Positions 1 to 9,849 of a DNA stretch of 64,000 nucleotides are shown in pieces. The notes below the pieces were generated by a model, which was not told the origin of the DNA, searched no databases, and worked only from the letters and a program-made list of their open reading frames with translations. The stretch comes from Salegentibacter sp. R32 (GTDB lineage Bacteria; Bacteroidota; Bacteroidia; Flavobacteriales; Flavobacteriaceae), in NCBI RefSeq assembly GCF_008692195.1, contig NZ_RXOM01000063.1, positions 138,886 to 202,885 on the forward strand, given 5' to 3'. The position numbers and the translations under genes were made by a program. The stretch's first letter is position 1. The number at the start of each line of letters is the position of its first letter.

Positions 1-1
1 T

Positions 2-517
2 GCTGCCGGAAATGAAGAATATTTTAATGAATACCATAACCGCTATACCAATGGCGAACTACAGAGCAGAGATTCTATTCATGTAAACGATTCGTTACGT
101 TATGAAACCCCGGAAGGAAAAATAGTTTATGGCGGCGGTGGAATTATCCCGGATGTGTTTGTCCCTAAAAACACCGATTTTGAAAAGGAAAGTTTAACCT
201 ATATGCTTCGCGGCGGAGTAATGGACCGTTTTATCTTCAATATTTTAGAAGAAAATAGAAGTTATTACAACCAACTCAGTCAACAGGAATTTGAGGAAAA
301 TGAAATGATTTCAGAAGAAATTTTAGAGGAATACATTTCCTACCTCAACGAATTCAACTTCGATTTTAAAACCACCAATTATCGCTATTTATTGAAAAAG
401 TACCTGCGGGCAACAATGGCTGAACAGTTATTTGGCAGCAATGCTTTTGAAAAAATTATCAATCAAGATGATGCGATGATTGAAAAGATTCTGGAACTAG
501 AGAAAAATGCTTCCTAA
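2..517 (+). CDS. C-terminal processing peptidase (S41 family), 3' part only
   Basis: The gene runs in from the left edge; 171 codons of its C-terminal end are present, and the first in-frame ATG (155) is internal. The segment around codons 40-55 reads VYGGGGIIPDVFVP, the end of the protease core typical of S41 (CtpA/Prc-type) peptidases of Bacteroidota. A charged helical tail of about 115 residues follows. These periplasmic serine proteases trim or degrade envelope proteins; the PDZ domain and Ser/Lys catalytic pair would lie upstream of the window. The stop overlaps the stop of the next, convergent gene by 2 nt. Assignment rests on the end of the core only, so the exact subfamily is uncertain. 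Confidence 0.8.
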   Translation, partial: AAGNEEYFNEYHNRYTNGELQSRDSIHVNDSLRYETPEGKIVYGGGGIIPDVFVPKNTDFEKESLTYMLRGGVMDRFIFNILEENRSYYNQLSQQEFEENEMISEEILEEYISYLNEFNFDFKTTNYRYLLKKYLRATMAEQLFGSNAFEKIINQDDAMIEKILELEKNAS

Positions 518-711
518 CCTTCCGTTTTCTTTTTAATTTCTTTAGAGACCAATAAAATTAGCATGAGCACGATTACACAAAGCGAAGCCAACGCACAAGC
601 TACAGCTACTTTGCTATCTTTTGCCATTAAATCGCTATAATCTATCATGGTGAGGTTATAAATTAGTAAACCTGCCGCACTTACAATTAAGAAATAAATA
701 AGATATTTCAT
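514..711 (-). CDS. small two-helix membrane protein
   Basis: A 65-residue protein with two predicted transmembrane helices (about residues 3-22 and 36-56) joined by a short acidic loop, and a lysine-rich C-terminus (KEIKKKTEG) that would be cytoplasmic. I do not recognise a named family. It starts 4 nt after the stop of the MarC-like gene on the same strand, so the two are probably cotranscribed and may be translationally coupled. Its stop overlaps the stop of the convergent S41 peptidase gene. Reality is supported by the tight packing and clean hydrophobic pattern rather than by homology. Confidence 0.65.
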   Translation of the reverse strand: MKYLIYFLIVSAAGLLIYNLTMIDYSDLMAKDSKVAVACALASLCVIVLMLILLVSKEIKKKTEG

Positions 712-715
712 GGGG

Positions 716-1288
716 TTAAAATAAGTTTTGAATATTCGCTGCGAATAATTTCACTGCAATGGCTAACAAAACTACACCAAAAATTTTACGTATCACACTA
801 ATTCCCTGTTTTCCTAAGATGCGTTCAATTTTTCCGGAAGATTTTAACACCGCATATACGATAATAATATTTATTAAAATAGCGACAATAATATTGACGG
901 TATGGTATTCTGCCCTTAACGAAAGTAAAGAGGTCATTGTTCCCGCTCCGGCAATCAACGGAAATGCCAACGGCACAATAGCAGCGGTTTCCGGCGCATC
1001 ATCTTTATAAAGTTGAACGCCCAGAATCATTTCAATAGCCAAGAAAAACAGAATGAAAGAACCGGCAACGGCAAAGGAATTCACATCTATCCCAATAAGT
1101 TTTAAAATAGTTTCCCCAACAAACAGAAAAACGACCATTAAAATAGCCGCCACAATCGAGGCTTTTTCACTTTGAATGTGTCCTACTTTTTCCCTTAAAT
1201 CTACAATAATTGGTATGCTCCCGATAATATCAATTACCGCAAATAAAATCATTCCTGCTGTAAAAATTTCTTTAATATCGAATCCCAT
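716..1288 (-). CDS. MarC family integral membrane protein
   Basis: A 190-residue hydrophobic protein with about six membrane segments. It matches the MarC/UPF0056 family: an N-terminal helix ending FAVIDIIGSIPI, a central FFLAIEMILG segment, and the conserved PLAFPLIAGAGTMTSLLSL stretch before the fourth helix. The family is named after E. coli MarC; its substrate is not established, and the NAAT (neutral amino acid transporter) label is inherited from a few archaeal members. It is the first gene of a two-gene leftward unit with the small membrane protein at 514-711. Length and motif positions look normal. Confidence 0.88.
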   Translation of the reverse strand: MGFDIKEIFTAGMILFAVIDIIGSIPIIVDLREKVGHIQSEKASIVAAILMVVFLFVGETILKLIGIDVNSFAVAGSFILFFLAIEMILGVQLYKDDAPETAAIVPLAFPLIAGAGTMTSLLSLRAEYHTVNIIVAILINIIIVYAVLKSSGKIERILGKQGISVIRKIFGVVLLAIAVKLFAANIQNLF

Positions 1289-1423
1289 AACATTTCCTTT
1301 TTTAAAATGCGCGCAAAAGTATTTTATTTTGAATAGGTTACAAGACCTACAATCAAAAATTTATATTAATTTTTTGTTACCTCATTGTCGATGTTAAATC
1401 TATGGCTTACAAAAAAATCCTAT

Positions 1424-1431
1424 TAACTTTG
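1424..1431 (+). promoter_or_regulatory. Bacteroidota -7 box, five bases before the DUF3109 start codon
   Basis: TAACTTTG matches the TAnnTTTG consensus exactly. It ends five bases before the ATG at 1437, so the transcript would be leaderless or nearly so. No good TTG is seen at the usual -33 distance. Confidence 0.5.
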
Positions 1432-1436
1432 CAATT

Positions 1437-2006
1437 ATGTTTCAGATAGGAAAAACAATCGTTTCAGAAGATATTATAGAGAAAGATTTTGTGTGTAATC
1501 TTTCGGCTTGTAAAGGTGCTTGCTGTGTAGAAGGTGAAGCTGGAGCTCCGGTGGAAGCCAAAGAGGTAGATTTATTGAAAGAAGTTTACCCCACCGTCAA
1601 ACCTTTTTTGAGAAAAGAAGGAATTGAGGCTATTGAGGCGCAAGGCACTCATGTAGAAAATGATTTTGGTGAATATGAAACACCACTCGTGAACGGAGCC
1701 GAATGTGCATATGTAACTTTTGATGACCGCGGAACTGCACTTTGCGGAATCGAAGCTGCTTATCGTGCCGGCGAAATCAAATGGAAAAAACCCATTTCTT
1801 GTGAACTTTACCCAATTAGGGTACAGGAATATTCGCAATTTTCTGCAGTGAATTACCATCGCTGGCCTATTTGTGATGATGCGTGTTCATTAGGGAAAGA
1901 ATTACAGACACCTATTTACAAGTTTGTAAAAGAAGCGCTTATTAAAAAGTTTGGCGAAGATTGGTATTTAGAAATTGAAAAAACTGCTGAAAATCTTCAG
2001 CGATAA
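1437..2006 (+). CDS. DUF3109 family cysteine-rich protein
   Basis: A 189-residue protein whose N-terminus (MFQIGKTIVSEDIIEKDFVC) and cysteine pattern match DUF3109, a family common in Bacteroidota. Cysteines occur as CNLSACKGACC near residues 20-30 and again at ECAYVTF, LCGIE, SCELYPIR and ICDDACSLG. The layout resembles the YkgJ-type zinc/iron-chelating families, so metal or Fe-S binding is a reasonable guess, but no function is established. The start is fixed by the conserved MFQ beginning and by a TAACTTTG box just upstream. It is monocistronic, 91 bp before dgt. Confidence 0.85.
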   Translation: MFQIGKTIVSEDIIEKDFVCNLSACKGACCVEGEAGAPVEAKEVDLLKEVYPTVKPFLRKEGIEAIEAQGTHVENDFGEYETPLVNGAECAYVTFDDRGTALCGIEAAYRAGEIKWKKPISCELYPIRVQEYSQFSAVNYHRWPICDDACSLGKELQTPIYKFVKEALIKKFGEDWYLEIEKTAENLQR

Positions 2007-2097
2007 TACTAGTTTTGACAACCTACTTATTTCAATTTTTCTTTAATAGATGATCAGTTAAAGTTTGTTTAGTATTTTAGCTACTTAAATAAACTAA

Positions 2098-3444
2098 ATG
2101 AACTGGGAAAAACTACTTTCGCTTAAGCGTTACGGAGATACCACAAAAAGACTAAGAGCTGAACAAGATGAAACCCGACTAGGGTTTGAAGTAGATTACG
2201 ACCGTGTGATTTTTTCTGCAGCATTTAGAAGTTTACAAGATAAAACACAGGTAATTCCCCTATCTAAAACAGATTTCGTCCATACTAGATTAACCCATAG
2301 TTTAGAAGTCTCTGTAGTGGGCAGATCATTAGGGAGGATTGTAGGAAAAAAAGTAATTGAAAAACATCCTCAACTTGCAGCTACCCACGGTTATCATTTT
2401 AATGATTTTGGAGCCATTGTAGCTGCTGCTGCTTTAGCTCATGATATAGGCAACCCTCCGTTTGGACATTCTGGAGAGAAAGCGATTGGCGAATACTTTA
2501 AAAATGGAAACGGTAAACGCTTTAAAAAGCAACTAAGCAATAAAGAGTTTCACGACCTCACTCATTTTGAAGGAAACGCTAACGGCTTTAAATTACTCAC
2601 CGAAACTAAAAACGGTAATAAAGATGGTTTAAGGCTCTCTTATGCAACGCTGGGGGCTTTTACTAAATACCCTAAAGAGTCTCTTCCACATAAGCCCACA
2701 AAAGAAATAGCCGACAAAAAGTTCGGTTACTTTCAGACCGAGAAAGAAATTTTTAAAGATGTAGCTGAAGAATTAGGCTTAATTGACTCCGGTAAAAAAG
2801 AAGATATCCATTACAAACGTCATCCTCTTACTTTTTTAGTGGAAGCTGCAGATGATATTTGTTATACCATTATAGATTTTGAAGACGGAATAAACCTTGG
2901 TTTAATAGACGAGAGTTTTGCGCTAGAATACTTAATAAACCTAGTAAAAAACAGTATAAACACCAATAAATATCATGCGTTAACCAATACTGAAAGTAGG
3001 TTAAGTTATTTACGTTCCCTAGCCATTAACACCTTAATACAGGATGCAGCAAGGATATTTATAGAAAATGAAGCTGATATACTCCAAGGAAAATTTCACT
3101 CTTCACTATTAGATAAGTCCAGTTATACCGCCCAAATAAATGACATCATCAACCTTAGTGTCGAAAAAATATATAGAAGTCAGGAGGTGATCGAAAAAGA
3201 AATAGCAGGTTACCAAATTATCAGCAAGCTTTTAGACACTTATACAAAAGCAATTGAAAATAAGGATAATAATCAAACTACTAATTTTGATAAATTGATA
3301 TTAAATAGTTTTCTCAAAGACTTTGAAGTAGAGAATAAAAGTACCTATGAATGGCTTATACAATTAAGCTCTCAAGTTGCGGCATTAACTGATGGAAATG
3401 CGTTACGGACATTTCAGAAACTCTCTGGAAGCAAATTAGGATAG
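2098..3444 (+). CDS. dgt: deoxyguanosinetriphosphate triphosphohydrolase (dGTPase-like HD hydrolase)
   Basis: A 448-residue HD-superfamily hydrolase. The metal ligands are visible as RLTHSLEVS (H67), HDIGNPPFGHSGE (H115, D116) and AADDICYTIIDFEDG. The opening WEKLLSLKRYGD and the FSAAFRSLQDKTQV segment are typical of dGTPase-type enzymes. The family hydrolyses dGTP, sometimes other dNTPs, to the deoxynucleoside and triphosphate, controlling nucleotide pools and in some bacteria limiting phage replication. It stands alone, ends at a strong bidirectional terminator, and faces the atpC/atpD operon. Substrate preference cannot be read from the sequence. Confidence 0.93.
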   Translation: MNWEKLLSLKRYGDTTKRLRAEQDETRLGFEVDYDRVIFSAAFRSLQDKTQVIPLSKTDFVHTRLTHSLEVSVVGRSLGRIVGKKVIEKHPQLAATHGYHFNDFGAIVAAAALAHDIGNPPFGHSGEKAIGEYFKNGNGKRFKKQLSNKEFHDLTHFEGNANGFKLLTETKNGNKDGLRLSYATLGAFTKYPKESLPHKPTKEIADKKFGYFQTEKEIFKDVAEELGLIDSGKKEDIHYKRHPLTFLVEAADDICYTIIDFEDGINLGLIDESFALEYLINLVKNSINTNKYHALTNTESRLSYLRSLAINTLIQDAARIFIENEADILQGKFHSSLLDKSSYTAQINDIINLSVEKIYRSQEVIEKEIAGYQIISKLLDTYTKAIENKDNNQTTNFDKLILNSFLKDFEVENKSTYEWLIQLSSQVAALTDGNALRTFQKLSGSKLG

Positions 3445-3482
3445 AAAAAAAGCCCGATTGAAATTTCAATCGGGCTTTTTTT
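3445..3482. terminator. bidirectional rho-independent terminator
   Basis: A perfect 26-bp inverted repeat (3451-3476, arm AGCCCGATTGAAA) is flanked by an A run on the left and a T run on the right. It can end both dgt on the + strand and atpC on the - strand. Confidence 0.9.
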
Positions 3483-3505
3483 ATGATAAGTTGAAATGTC
3501 TTTTA

Positions 3506-3784
3506 CTAATCTGCCAAAACAATAGCCTTATTGTTTTTCATTTCTAAAACGCCTCCTTTAATAGGAAAATGCCATTTACCATCTTGAGCTTTGGTAAAAT
3601 CGTTTTTAACGTCTTCAGAAATTTCAAAATTTCCATCTACTTTAACCACTCCTTTTGCTAACACAGAAACGATAGGAGCGTGATTATTCAACATTTGAAA
3701 TTCACCTTCCACTCCGGGAACAGTAACTGAATTTACTTCAGCACTTAATAAAATTTTTTCCGGAGAAACAATTTCTAAATACAT
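3506..3784 (-). CDS. atpC: F1F0 ATP synthase epsilon subunit, short form
   Basis: A 92-residue epsilon subunit containing only the N-terminal beta-sandwich domain: MYLEIVSPEKILLSAEVNSV at the start and EFQMLNNHAPIVSVLAKG in the middle. The C-terminal helical hairpin, which in E. coli can insert into F1 and block ATP hydrolysis, is absent. Short epsilons of this kind are usual in Flavobacteriia. It sits 54 bp behind atpD in the same direction. The other ATP synthase subunits are not in this window, so the operon is split as is common in this class. Confidence 0.95.
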   Translation of the reverse strand: MYLEIVSPEKILLSAEVNSVTVPGVEGEFQMLNNHAPIVSVLAKGVVKVDGNFEISEDVKNDFTKAQDGKWHFPIKGGVLEMKNNKAIVLAD

Positions 3785-3838
3785 ATTTTTTGGTATTTAG
3801 TAATCAGTAATTAGTTGCCTAGTTTACTGCCTACTGTT

Positions 3839-5353
<1,515 letters not shown>

Positions 5354-5410
5354 CTAATTGTTTAATTTATAGTTTGTAATGTAGAAAAAAGCCCTTACTT
5401 TTTTCGGCTG

Positions 5411-5439
5411 CAAAGATAGGTTATTTTATGAAATAACAA
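5411..5439 (-). promoter_or_regulatory. promoter for atpD-atpC
   Basis: On the minus strand a TTG (5437-5439) is followed after 18 nt by TATCTTTG (5411-5418), an exact TAnnTTTG -7 box, about 60 bp before the atpD start. A short palindrome (TTATTTTATGAAATAA) lies between the two boxes. Confidence 0.65.
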
Positions 5440-5476
5440 CATCTTAATTTTGAAAAATAATTTATCTCTAAAAATC

Positions 5477-7324
5477 TTACTCTACTGTTACCGATTTTGC
5501 AAGGTTTCTTGGTTGATCTACATTTTTACCAAGCATCAATGCAATATGATAAGACAGTAATTGTAAAGGGATGGTGGTGAGTAATGGCGTAAATGGCTCT
5601 ACGGTATCAGGTACTTCAATTATATAATCTGCCAACTCTCTTACTTCTACATCTCCTTCTGTAACAATCCCTATGATTTTACCTTGTCTTGATTTAATTT
5701 CTTGGATGTTACTAATTACTTTTTCATAATGCCCTTTTCTCGTAGCAATCACTACTACCGGCATCATTTCATCTATTAAAGCAATGGGGCCGTGTTTCAT
5801 TTCGGCAGCAGGATAACCTTCAGCATGAATATAGGAAATTTCTTTTAGTTTTAAAGCTCCTTCTAACGCAACAGGAAAGTTAAAACCTCTTCCTAAATAT
5901 AGGAAGTTAGAAGCATCTTTATACCTTTTACTTACCTCAAGGATATGCTTGTTAGATTGTAAAGCTTTTTCAATTTTCTGCGGAATTAATTCCAATTCCC
6001 TTAAATGAAGGTGAAAATCAGACTTGCTGATACTTCCCTTTTCTTTGGCCATTTTAAGGGCAATAAGACTCAATACCGTGATTTGGGTGGTGAATGCCTT
6101 GGTGGAAGCAACACCGATTTCCGGTCCGGCGTGGGTGTAGGCTCCAGCATCGGTTTCTCTTGAAATTGATGAACCTACGACGTTACAAACACCAAAAACA
6201 AAAGCTCCTTTTTCTTTAGCTAGTTTTATGGCAGCCATCGTATCGGCAGTTTCCCCTGATTGAGAAATGGCAATCACAATATCGTCTCGATAGATAACAG
6301 GGTTCCTATATCTAAATTCTGAGGCATATTCTACTTCTACAGGAATTCTCGCTAAATCTTCAAAAATATATTCAGCTACTAGACCAGCATGCCAAGAAGT
6401 ACCGCAAGCCACGATGATTATTCTTTTAGCATTCAGGAACTTTTCTAAGTTATTGTCTACCCCCGCCATTCGAATAATTCCTTTGTCTACCAACATTCTT
6501 CCTCTATAGGTATCGGTAATGGCATCGGGTTGTTCGTAGATTTCTTTCAACATAAAATGGTCGTAACCATTTTTTTCAATTTGGTCAAGGTTCATTTGAA
6601 GTTCCTGTACGTAAGGATCTACTAAAGAATCATTATGAATCTTCCTGATTTTCACTTCTTTTCCTAACCTTACTACGGCCATTTCCCCATCTTCTAAATA
6701 AATAGCAGAACTGGTATATTCTATAAATGGTGAAGCATCTGAAGCTATAAAAAATTCATTTTCTCCCACTCCTATAGCTAAAGGGCTACCCAACCGGGCA
6801 ACAACAATTTCATCTGGTTTTTTCTTGTCGAAAACTGCGATGGCATATGCACCAACTGTCTGGTTTAGAGCAATTTGTACGGCTTTTCCTAATTTAACAC
6901 CTTCTTCTTTTTGAACGTCTTCAATTAAATTGACCAATACTTCGGTGTCGGTATCTGAATGAAATTGGTAACCTCGTTTAACAAGTTCTTTTTTAATGGT
7001 ATCATAATTTTCAATGATTCCATTATGGATGATAACTAAATCACCCGAATTGGAATAATGGGGATGTGAATTGGCGTCATTGGGTACTCCGTGAGTTGCC
7101 CATCGGGTATGGCCAATACCAATAGTTCCTGAGGTAGGAATTTCGGCTTCTAGTTTTTCTTTTAAATCAACAACTTTCCCTTTCGTCTTAGAAAGTTTTA
7201 ATTTACCTTCGTCATAGAGAGCAATTCCTGCACTATCATAGCCTCTATATTCTAAACGCTGCAAGCCTTTCAAAACAATTGGGTATGCTTGACGATGACC
7301 TATATAACCTACAATTCCACACAT
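5477..7324 (-). CDS. glmS: glutamine--fructose-6-phosphate aminotransferase (isomerizing)
   Basis: A 615-residue GlmS that makes glucosamine-6-phosphate, the first step to UDP-GlcNAc for peptidoglycan and LPS. The N-terminal glutaminase has the nucleophile Cys2 (MCGIVGYIG), RGYDSAGI and the GHTRWATHG loop. Two SIS isomerase domains follow (CGTSWHAGL, ISQSGETADT, GRGFNFPVALEGALKLKE), and the C-terminus LAKSVTVE is the usual channel-forming tail. It is the last gene of a leftward unit (glycogen-synthase-like, DUF4270, glmS) with gaps of only 5 and 8 nt. No glmS ribozyme is expected upstream, because the preceding coding region abuts it. Confidence 0.98.
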   Translation of the reverse strand: MCGIVGYIGHRQAYPIVLKGLQRLEYRGYDSAGIALYDEGKLKLSKTKGKVVDLKEKLEAEIPTSGTIGIGHTRWATHGVPNDANSHPHYSNSGDLVIIHNGIIENYDTIKKELVKRGYQFHSDTDTEVLVNLIEDVQKEEGVKLGKAVQIALNQTVGAYAIAVFDKKKPDEIVVARLGSPLAIGVGENEFFIASDASPFIEYTSSAIYLEDGEMAVVRLGKEVKIRKIHNDSLVDPYVQELQMNLDQIEKNGYDHFMLKEIYEQPDAITDTYRGRMLVDKGIIRMAGVDNNLEKFLNAKRIIIVACGTSWHAGLVAEYIFEDLARIPVEVEYASEFRYRNPVIYRDDIVIAISQSGETADTMAAIKLAKEKGAFVFGVCNVVGSSISRETDAGAYTHAGPEIGVASTKAFTTQITVLSLIALKMAKEKGSISKSDFHLHLRELELIPQKIEKALQSNKHILEVSKRYKDASNFLYLGRGFNFPVALEGALKLKEISYIHAEGYPAAEMKHGPIALIDEMMPVVVIATRKGHYEKVISNIQEIKSRQGKIIGIVTEGDVEVRELADYIIEVPDTVEPFTPLLTTIPLQLLSYHIALMLGKNVDQPRNLAKSVTVE

Positions 7325-7332
7325 AGCTATTA

Positions 7333-8910
7333 TTATTTTGGTTCGGTATAGTAAATTTCTAATGTAAGTTTTTTATCTGTTTCTTCTTCGGAAGGATTTG
7401 TTCCGTATAAAACAGTTCCTTTGGGATAAAAGATACTTGAATTAGGTAAATTTTCTAAATTCTCGACTTCTGGATTAAAATCTGCTTTAGATAAAGAGGT
7501 ATTGTTCACATTACTACTTACAGAAAGTCCTAATCTAGTATTGGTTGAATCGTTGTTAATAATGTTATTAACTAAATTTGTAACTCTAATTTTATAAAAC
7601 TTATCTCCATGATCATCTTCAGATAATGGCCCCAAATGTATTAACCTTGAAGTAAGCGGGTTATTGGTATTAGCAGATACATCAAAGGTATAGTCGGAAA
7701 GTACACTATTATTATTGATATCATAAATAAATAAACGCAAAGGTTGCTGATTGTCAGCTACAGATTTATCTACATAGAATTTAAGATTGGCCTCATTTAC
7801 CAACCAGTTTTGTTCTCTGATGGAATCTAATTGGGTATCATTAGTGAATAAGTCAATTAAAGCAATTGAACCTTCACCCCCCTTTAAGTAAAGTTTTTCA
7901 TCTTCGGGCAAGTTGTTGAACTCATTCTTAAAAACATTTACTCGATTAGGCACAAAACTCAATGTAAACTCTCTTTGTGCCTCCCTTTCATCCTCAATAG
8001 TCTCTCCATCATCATTTTCTACTTCTACAGTATAGTCATAAGTATAATATAGAGTAATAGCAGCGTTATTAAAATTTAATAATGACATATTACCTTCTCC
8101 TGTTTGAGAATTTACTTTAAAGTATAATCCTCGAAAGTAATCTTGAAAATTAGCATTGCTTAATAAATTAGAAGTTCCTTCTTGATTTATAATAACATTT
8201 GTAAAGTAATCTATGATATCTTCTGAAAACTTAACTCTTAACGCTGGTGCAGTTCTTGTAACTTCTATTTCTTCAGTTGGCTCGCCGTCTTCATCTTCGA
8301 GGGGAGCTGTTGTAATAATTTCTTCTGCAGAAGGAACAAAATTTTCATCAGTATATAATGCATTGGTCTCTATATTTTGTTCAATTACATCACCTTGATC
8401 GCTATAATAAATTTGTGGATCATAATTATTGGAAGGATCTAAACTTCTTAGGTAGTAATTAGACCTATGAATAGAAAAGTTTATAGGTTCATTTCCATAT
8501 ACAGAATCTAACTCATAAATAGTTTTTTGTCCGTCAATATCTATTACTGTACTAAAATAAGGTATATTAAGCACTACGCTATCCAAAACTGGATCGTCGC
8601 CAAAAGACGGGTCTGGGGTGTTTAAGCTTAGTTGGCTTAAAATATTAGCTTCCGTTTTTCCGTAAATTTCATCACTATATGTACCTAATAAAAATACATT
8701 AGAGTTATTGGTTTGAACTCGATCTACCTTTGCACTAAATGCATCGATTTCAGTATTCTCAAATAAAAGCGCATTGAAGTTGTTGTTATTAACTAAATCT
8801 GAACCTACTTCACTAAAATCCTGCTCACAGGCTGTAAAAATTGAACTTATAACTAGCGTTAAAACAAAAAGATTAATTACTCTTTTTACAGCGCTTCCGT
8901 TTTTTTTCAT
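7333..8910 (-). CDS. DUF4270 family lipoprotein
   Basis: A 525-residue protein with a lipoprotein signal (hydrophobic LFVLTLVISSIFTAC, lipidated Cys near residue 28) followed by EQDFSEVGSDLV. That opening and the recurring LLGTYSDEIYGKTEANILSQL segment are the hallmarks of the DUF4270 family of Bacteroidota. The rest is beta-rich and acidic, as expected for an outer-membrane-anchored or surface-exposed protein. No biochemical role is established. It lies between the glycogen-synthase-like gene and glmS with 5-8 nt spacing, so it is cotranscribed with sugar and cell-wall precursor genes. The conserved placement suggests, but does not prove, an envelope function. Confidence 0.88.
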   Translation of the reverse strand: MKKNGSAVKRVINLFVLTLVISSIFTACEQDFSEVGSDLVNNNNFNALLFENTEIDAFSAKVDRVQTNNSNVFLLGTYSDEIYGKTEANILSQLSLNTPDPSFGDDPVLDSVVLNIPYFSTVIDIDGQKTIYELDSVYGNEPINFSIHRSNYYLRSLDPSNNYDPQIYYSDQGDVIEQNIETNALYTDENFVPSAEEIITTAPLEDEDGEPTEEIEVTRTAPALRVKFSEDIIDYFTNVIINQEGTSNLLSNANFQDYFRGLYFKVNSQTGEGNMSLLNFNNAAITLYYTYDYTVEVENDDGETIEDEREAQREFTLSFVPNRVNVFKNEFNNLPEDEKLYLKGGEGSIALIDLFTNDTQLDSIREQNWLVNEANLKFYVDKSVADNQQPLRLFIYDINNNSVLSDYTFDVSANTNNPLTSRLIHLGPLSEDDHGDKFYKIRVTNLVNNIINNDSTNTRLGLSVSSNVNNTSLSKADFNPEVENLENLPNSSIFYPKGTVLYGTNPSEEETDKKLTLEIYYTEPK

Positions 8911-8915
8911 ATAAA

Positions 8916-9737
8916 TTATTCTTCTTTTTCGTTTAATACTTCTTGTGTATAAAAGTCTTGGTATGCTTGGCCAAACTCTTCTTTAGATTTATAGCCTAAG
9001 GTCGGTTTTTCTAATTTGCTTATATATTTCTCTAATTCTTCAGGTATTTCTTCACTTCCTTGAATAATCGCATCAGAGTTATCAATAGCTGTTTTCATGA
9101 TATTGATATAGCTGGGCGTGTTTAAATGATTAACCGTATCATCTTCCAAACCATCAAACAGTACTTTTTTCTTCATTTCTTCATCTAAAGTATCTTCAAA
9201 GCCTTTGTCATAAACCGAGGTAACAATTTTTGAAGCTTTAAATAAAGGTTCATTACCATAATAATTTCTAAGATATAATGGAAGTAAAGAAGCCAACCAG
9301 CCATGAACATGAATAATATCTGGCGCCCAATTTAATTTCTTTACCGTTTCTATTACTCCCTTGGCAAAGAAAATAGCTCTTTCGTCATTATCTTCAAAGA
9401 GTTTGCCATCTTCATCGGTAAAAGTAGCTTTGCGCTTAAAATAGTCTTCATTATCTATAAAGTACACTTGCATACGCTCTTTGGGTATAGAAGCTACTTT
9501 TATAATAAGCGGCATGTCTAAATCGTTAATTACCAAATTCATTCCAGATAGACGAATCACTTCGTGTAATTGATGACGTCTTTCGTTAATATTCCCAAAA
9601 CGTGGCATAAATATACGTATTTGACCACCTTGGCTATTCACCATTCTCGGTGCTTCAAAAGACATAGAGGATATTTCTGTTTCCGGTAAATAGGGAATTA
9701 CTTCAGACGATACGTACAAGATTCGTTTATCTTTCAT
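8916..9737 (-). CDS. glycogen/starch synthase-like protein (GT5 N-terminal domain only)
   Basis: A 273-residue protein starting MKDKRILYVSSEVIPYLPET, the beginning of the GT5 glycogen synthase catalytic domain. It continues through the IIHVHGWLASLLPLYLR segment that corresponds to the DxHDW region. The protein ends near residue 273, so the C-terminal GT-B half with the nucleotide-sugar-binding E-x7-E motif is absent. Whether it transfers glucose is therefore doubtful; many Flavobacteriaceae carry this short form beside panC. An upstream in-frame ATG at 9848 would add 37 residues, but it lies beyond the -7 box at 9782-9789, so the start at 9737 is preferred. It leads the glgA-like/DUF4270/glmS unit. 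Confidence 0.82.
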   Translation of the reverse strand: MKDKRILYVSSEVIPYLPETEISSMSFEAPRMVNSQGGQIRIFMPRFGNINERRHQLHEVIRLSGMNLVINDLDMPLIIKVASIPKERMQVYFIDNEDYFKRKATFTDEDGKLFEDNDERAIFFAKGVIETVKKLNWAPDIIHVHGWLASLLPLYLRNYYGNEPLFKASKIVTSVYDKGFEDTLDEEMKKKVLFDGLEDDTVNHLNTPSYINIMKTAIDNSDAIIQGSEEIPEELEKYISKLEKPTLGYKSKEEFGQAYQDFYTQEVLNEKEE

Positions 9738-9781
9738 AAATAGCTGTACTCTTTGTGTTAGTATTAACGATAAAAAACAGG

Positions 9782-9838
9782 CAAAATTACAAAATTTTAT
9801 GCAGTTTCCCAGTATTATATTAATTTTGCACGAGCTAA
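9782..9838. promoter_or_regulatory. divergent promoters of the glycogen-synthase-like gene and panC
   Basis: Two exact TAnnTTTG boxes (both TAATTTTG) point outward: one on the minus strand at 9782-9789, the other on the plus strand at 9831-9838. They decide the start codons of both genes, because the upstream ATG of each reading frame lies outside the transcript. The -33 elements are weak. Confidence 0.6.
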
Positions 9839-9849
9839 AAAAGAGCAAT

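Noticed and set aside
9737..9848. An N-terminal extension of the glycogen-synthase-like protein starting at 9848.
   Set aside because: The extension is read through the divergent promoter region and has no similarity to the family; MKDKRILYVSSE is the natural start.
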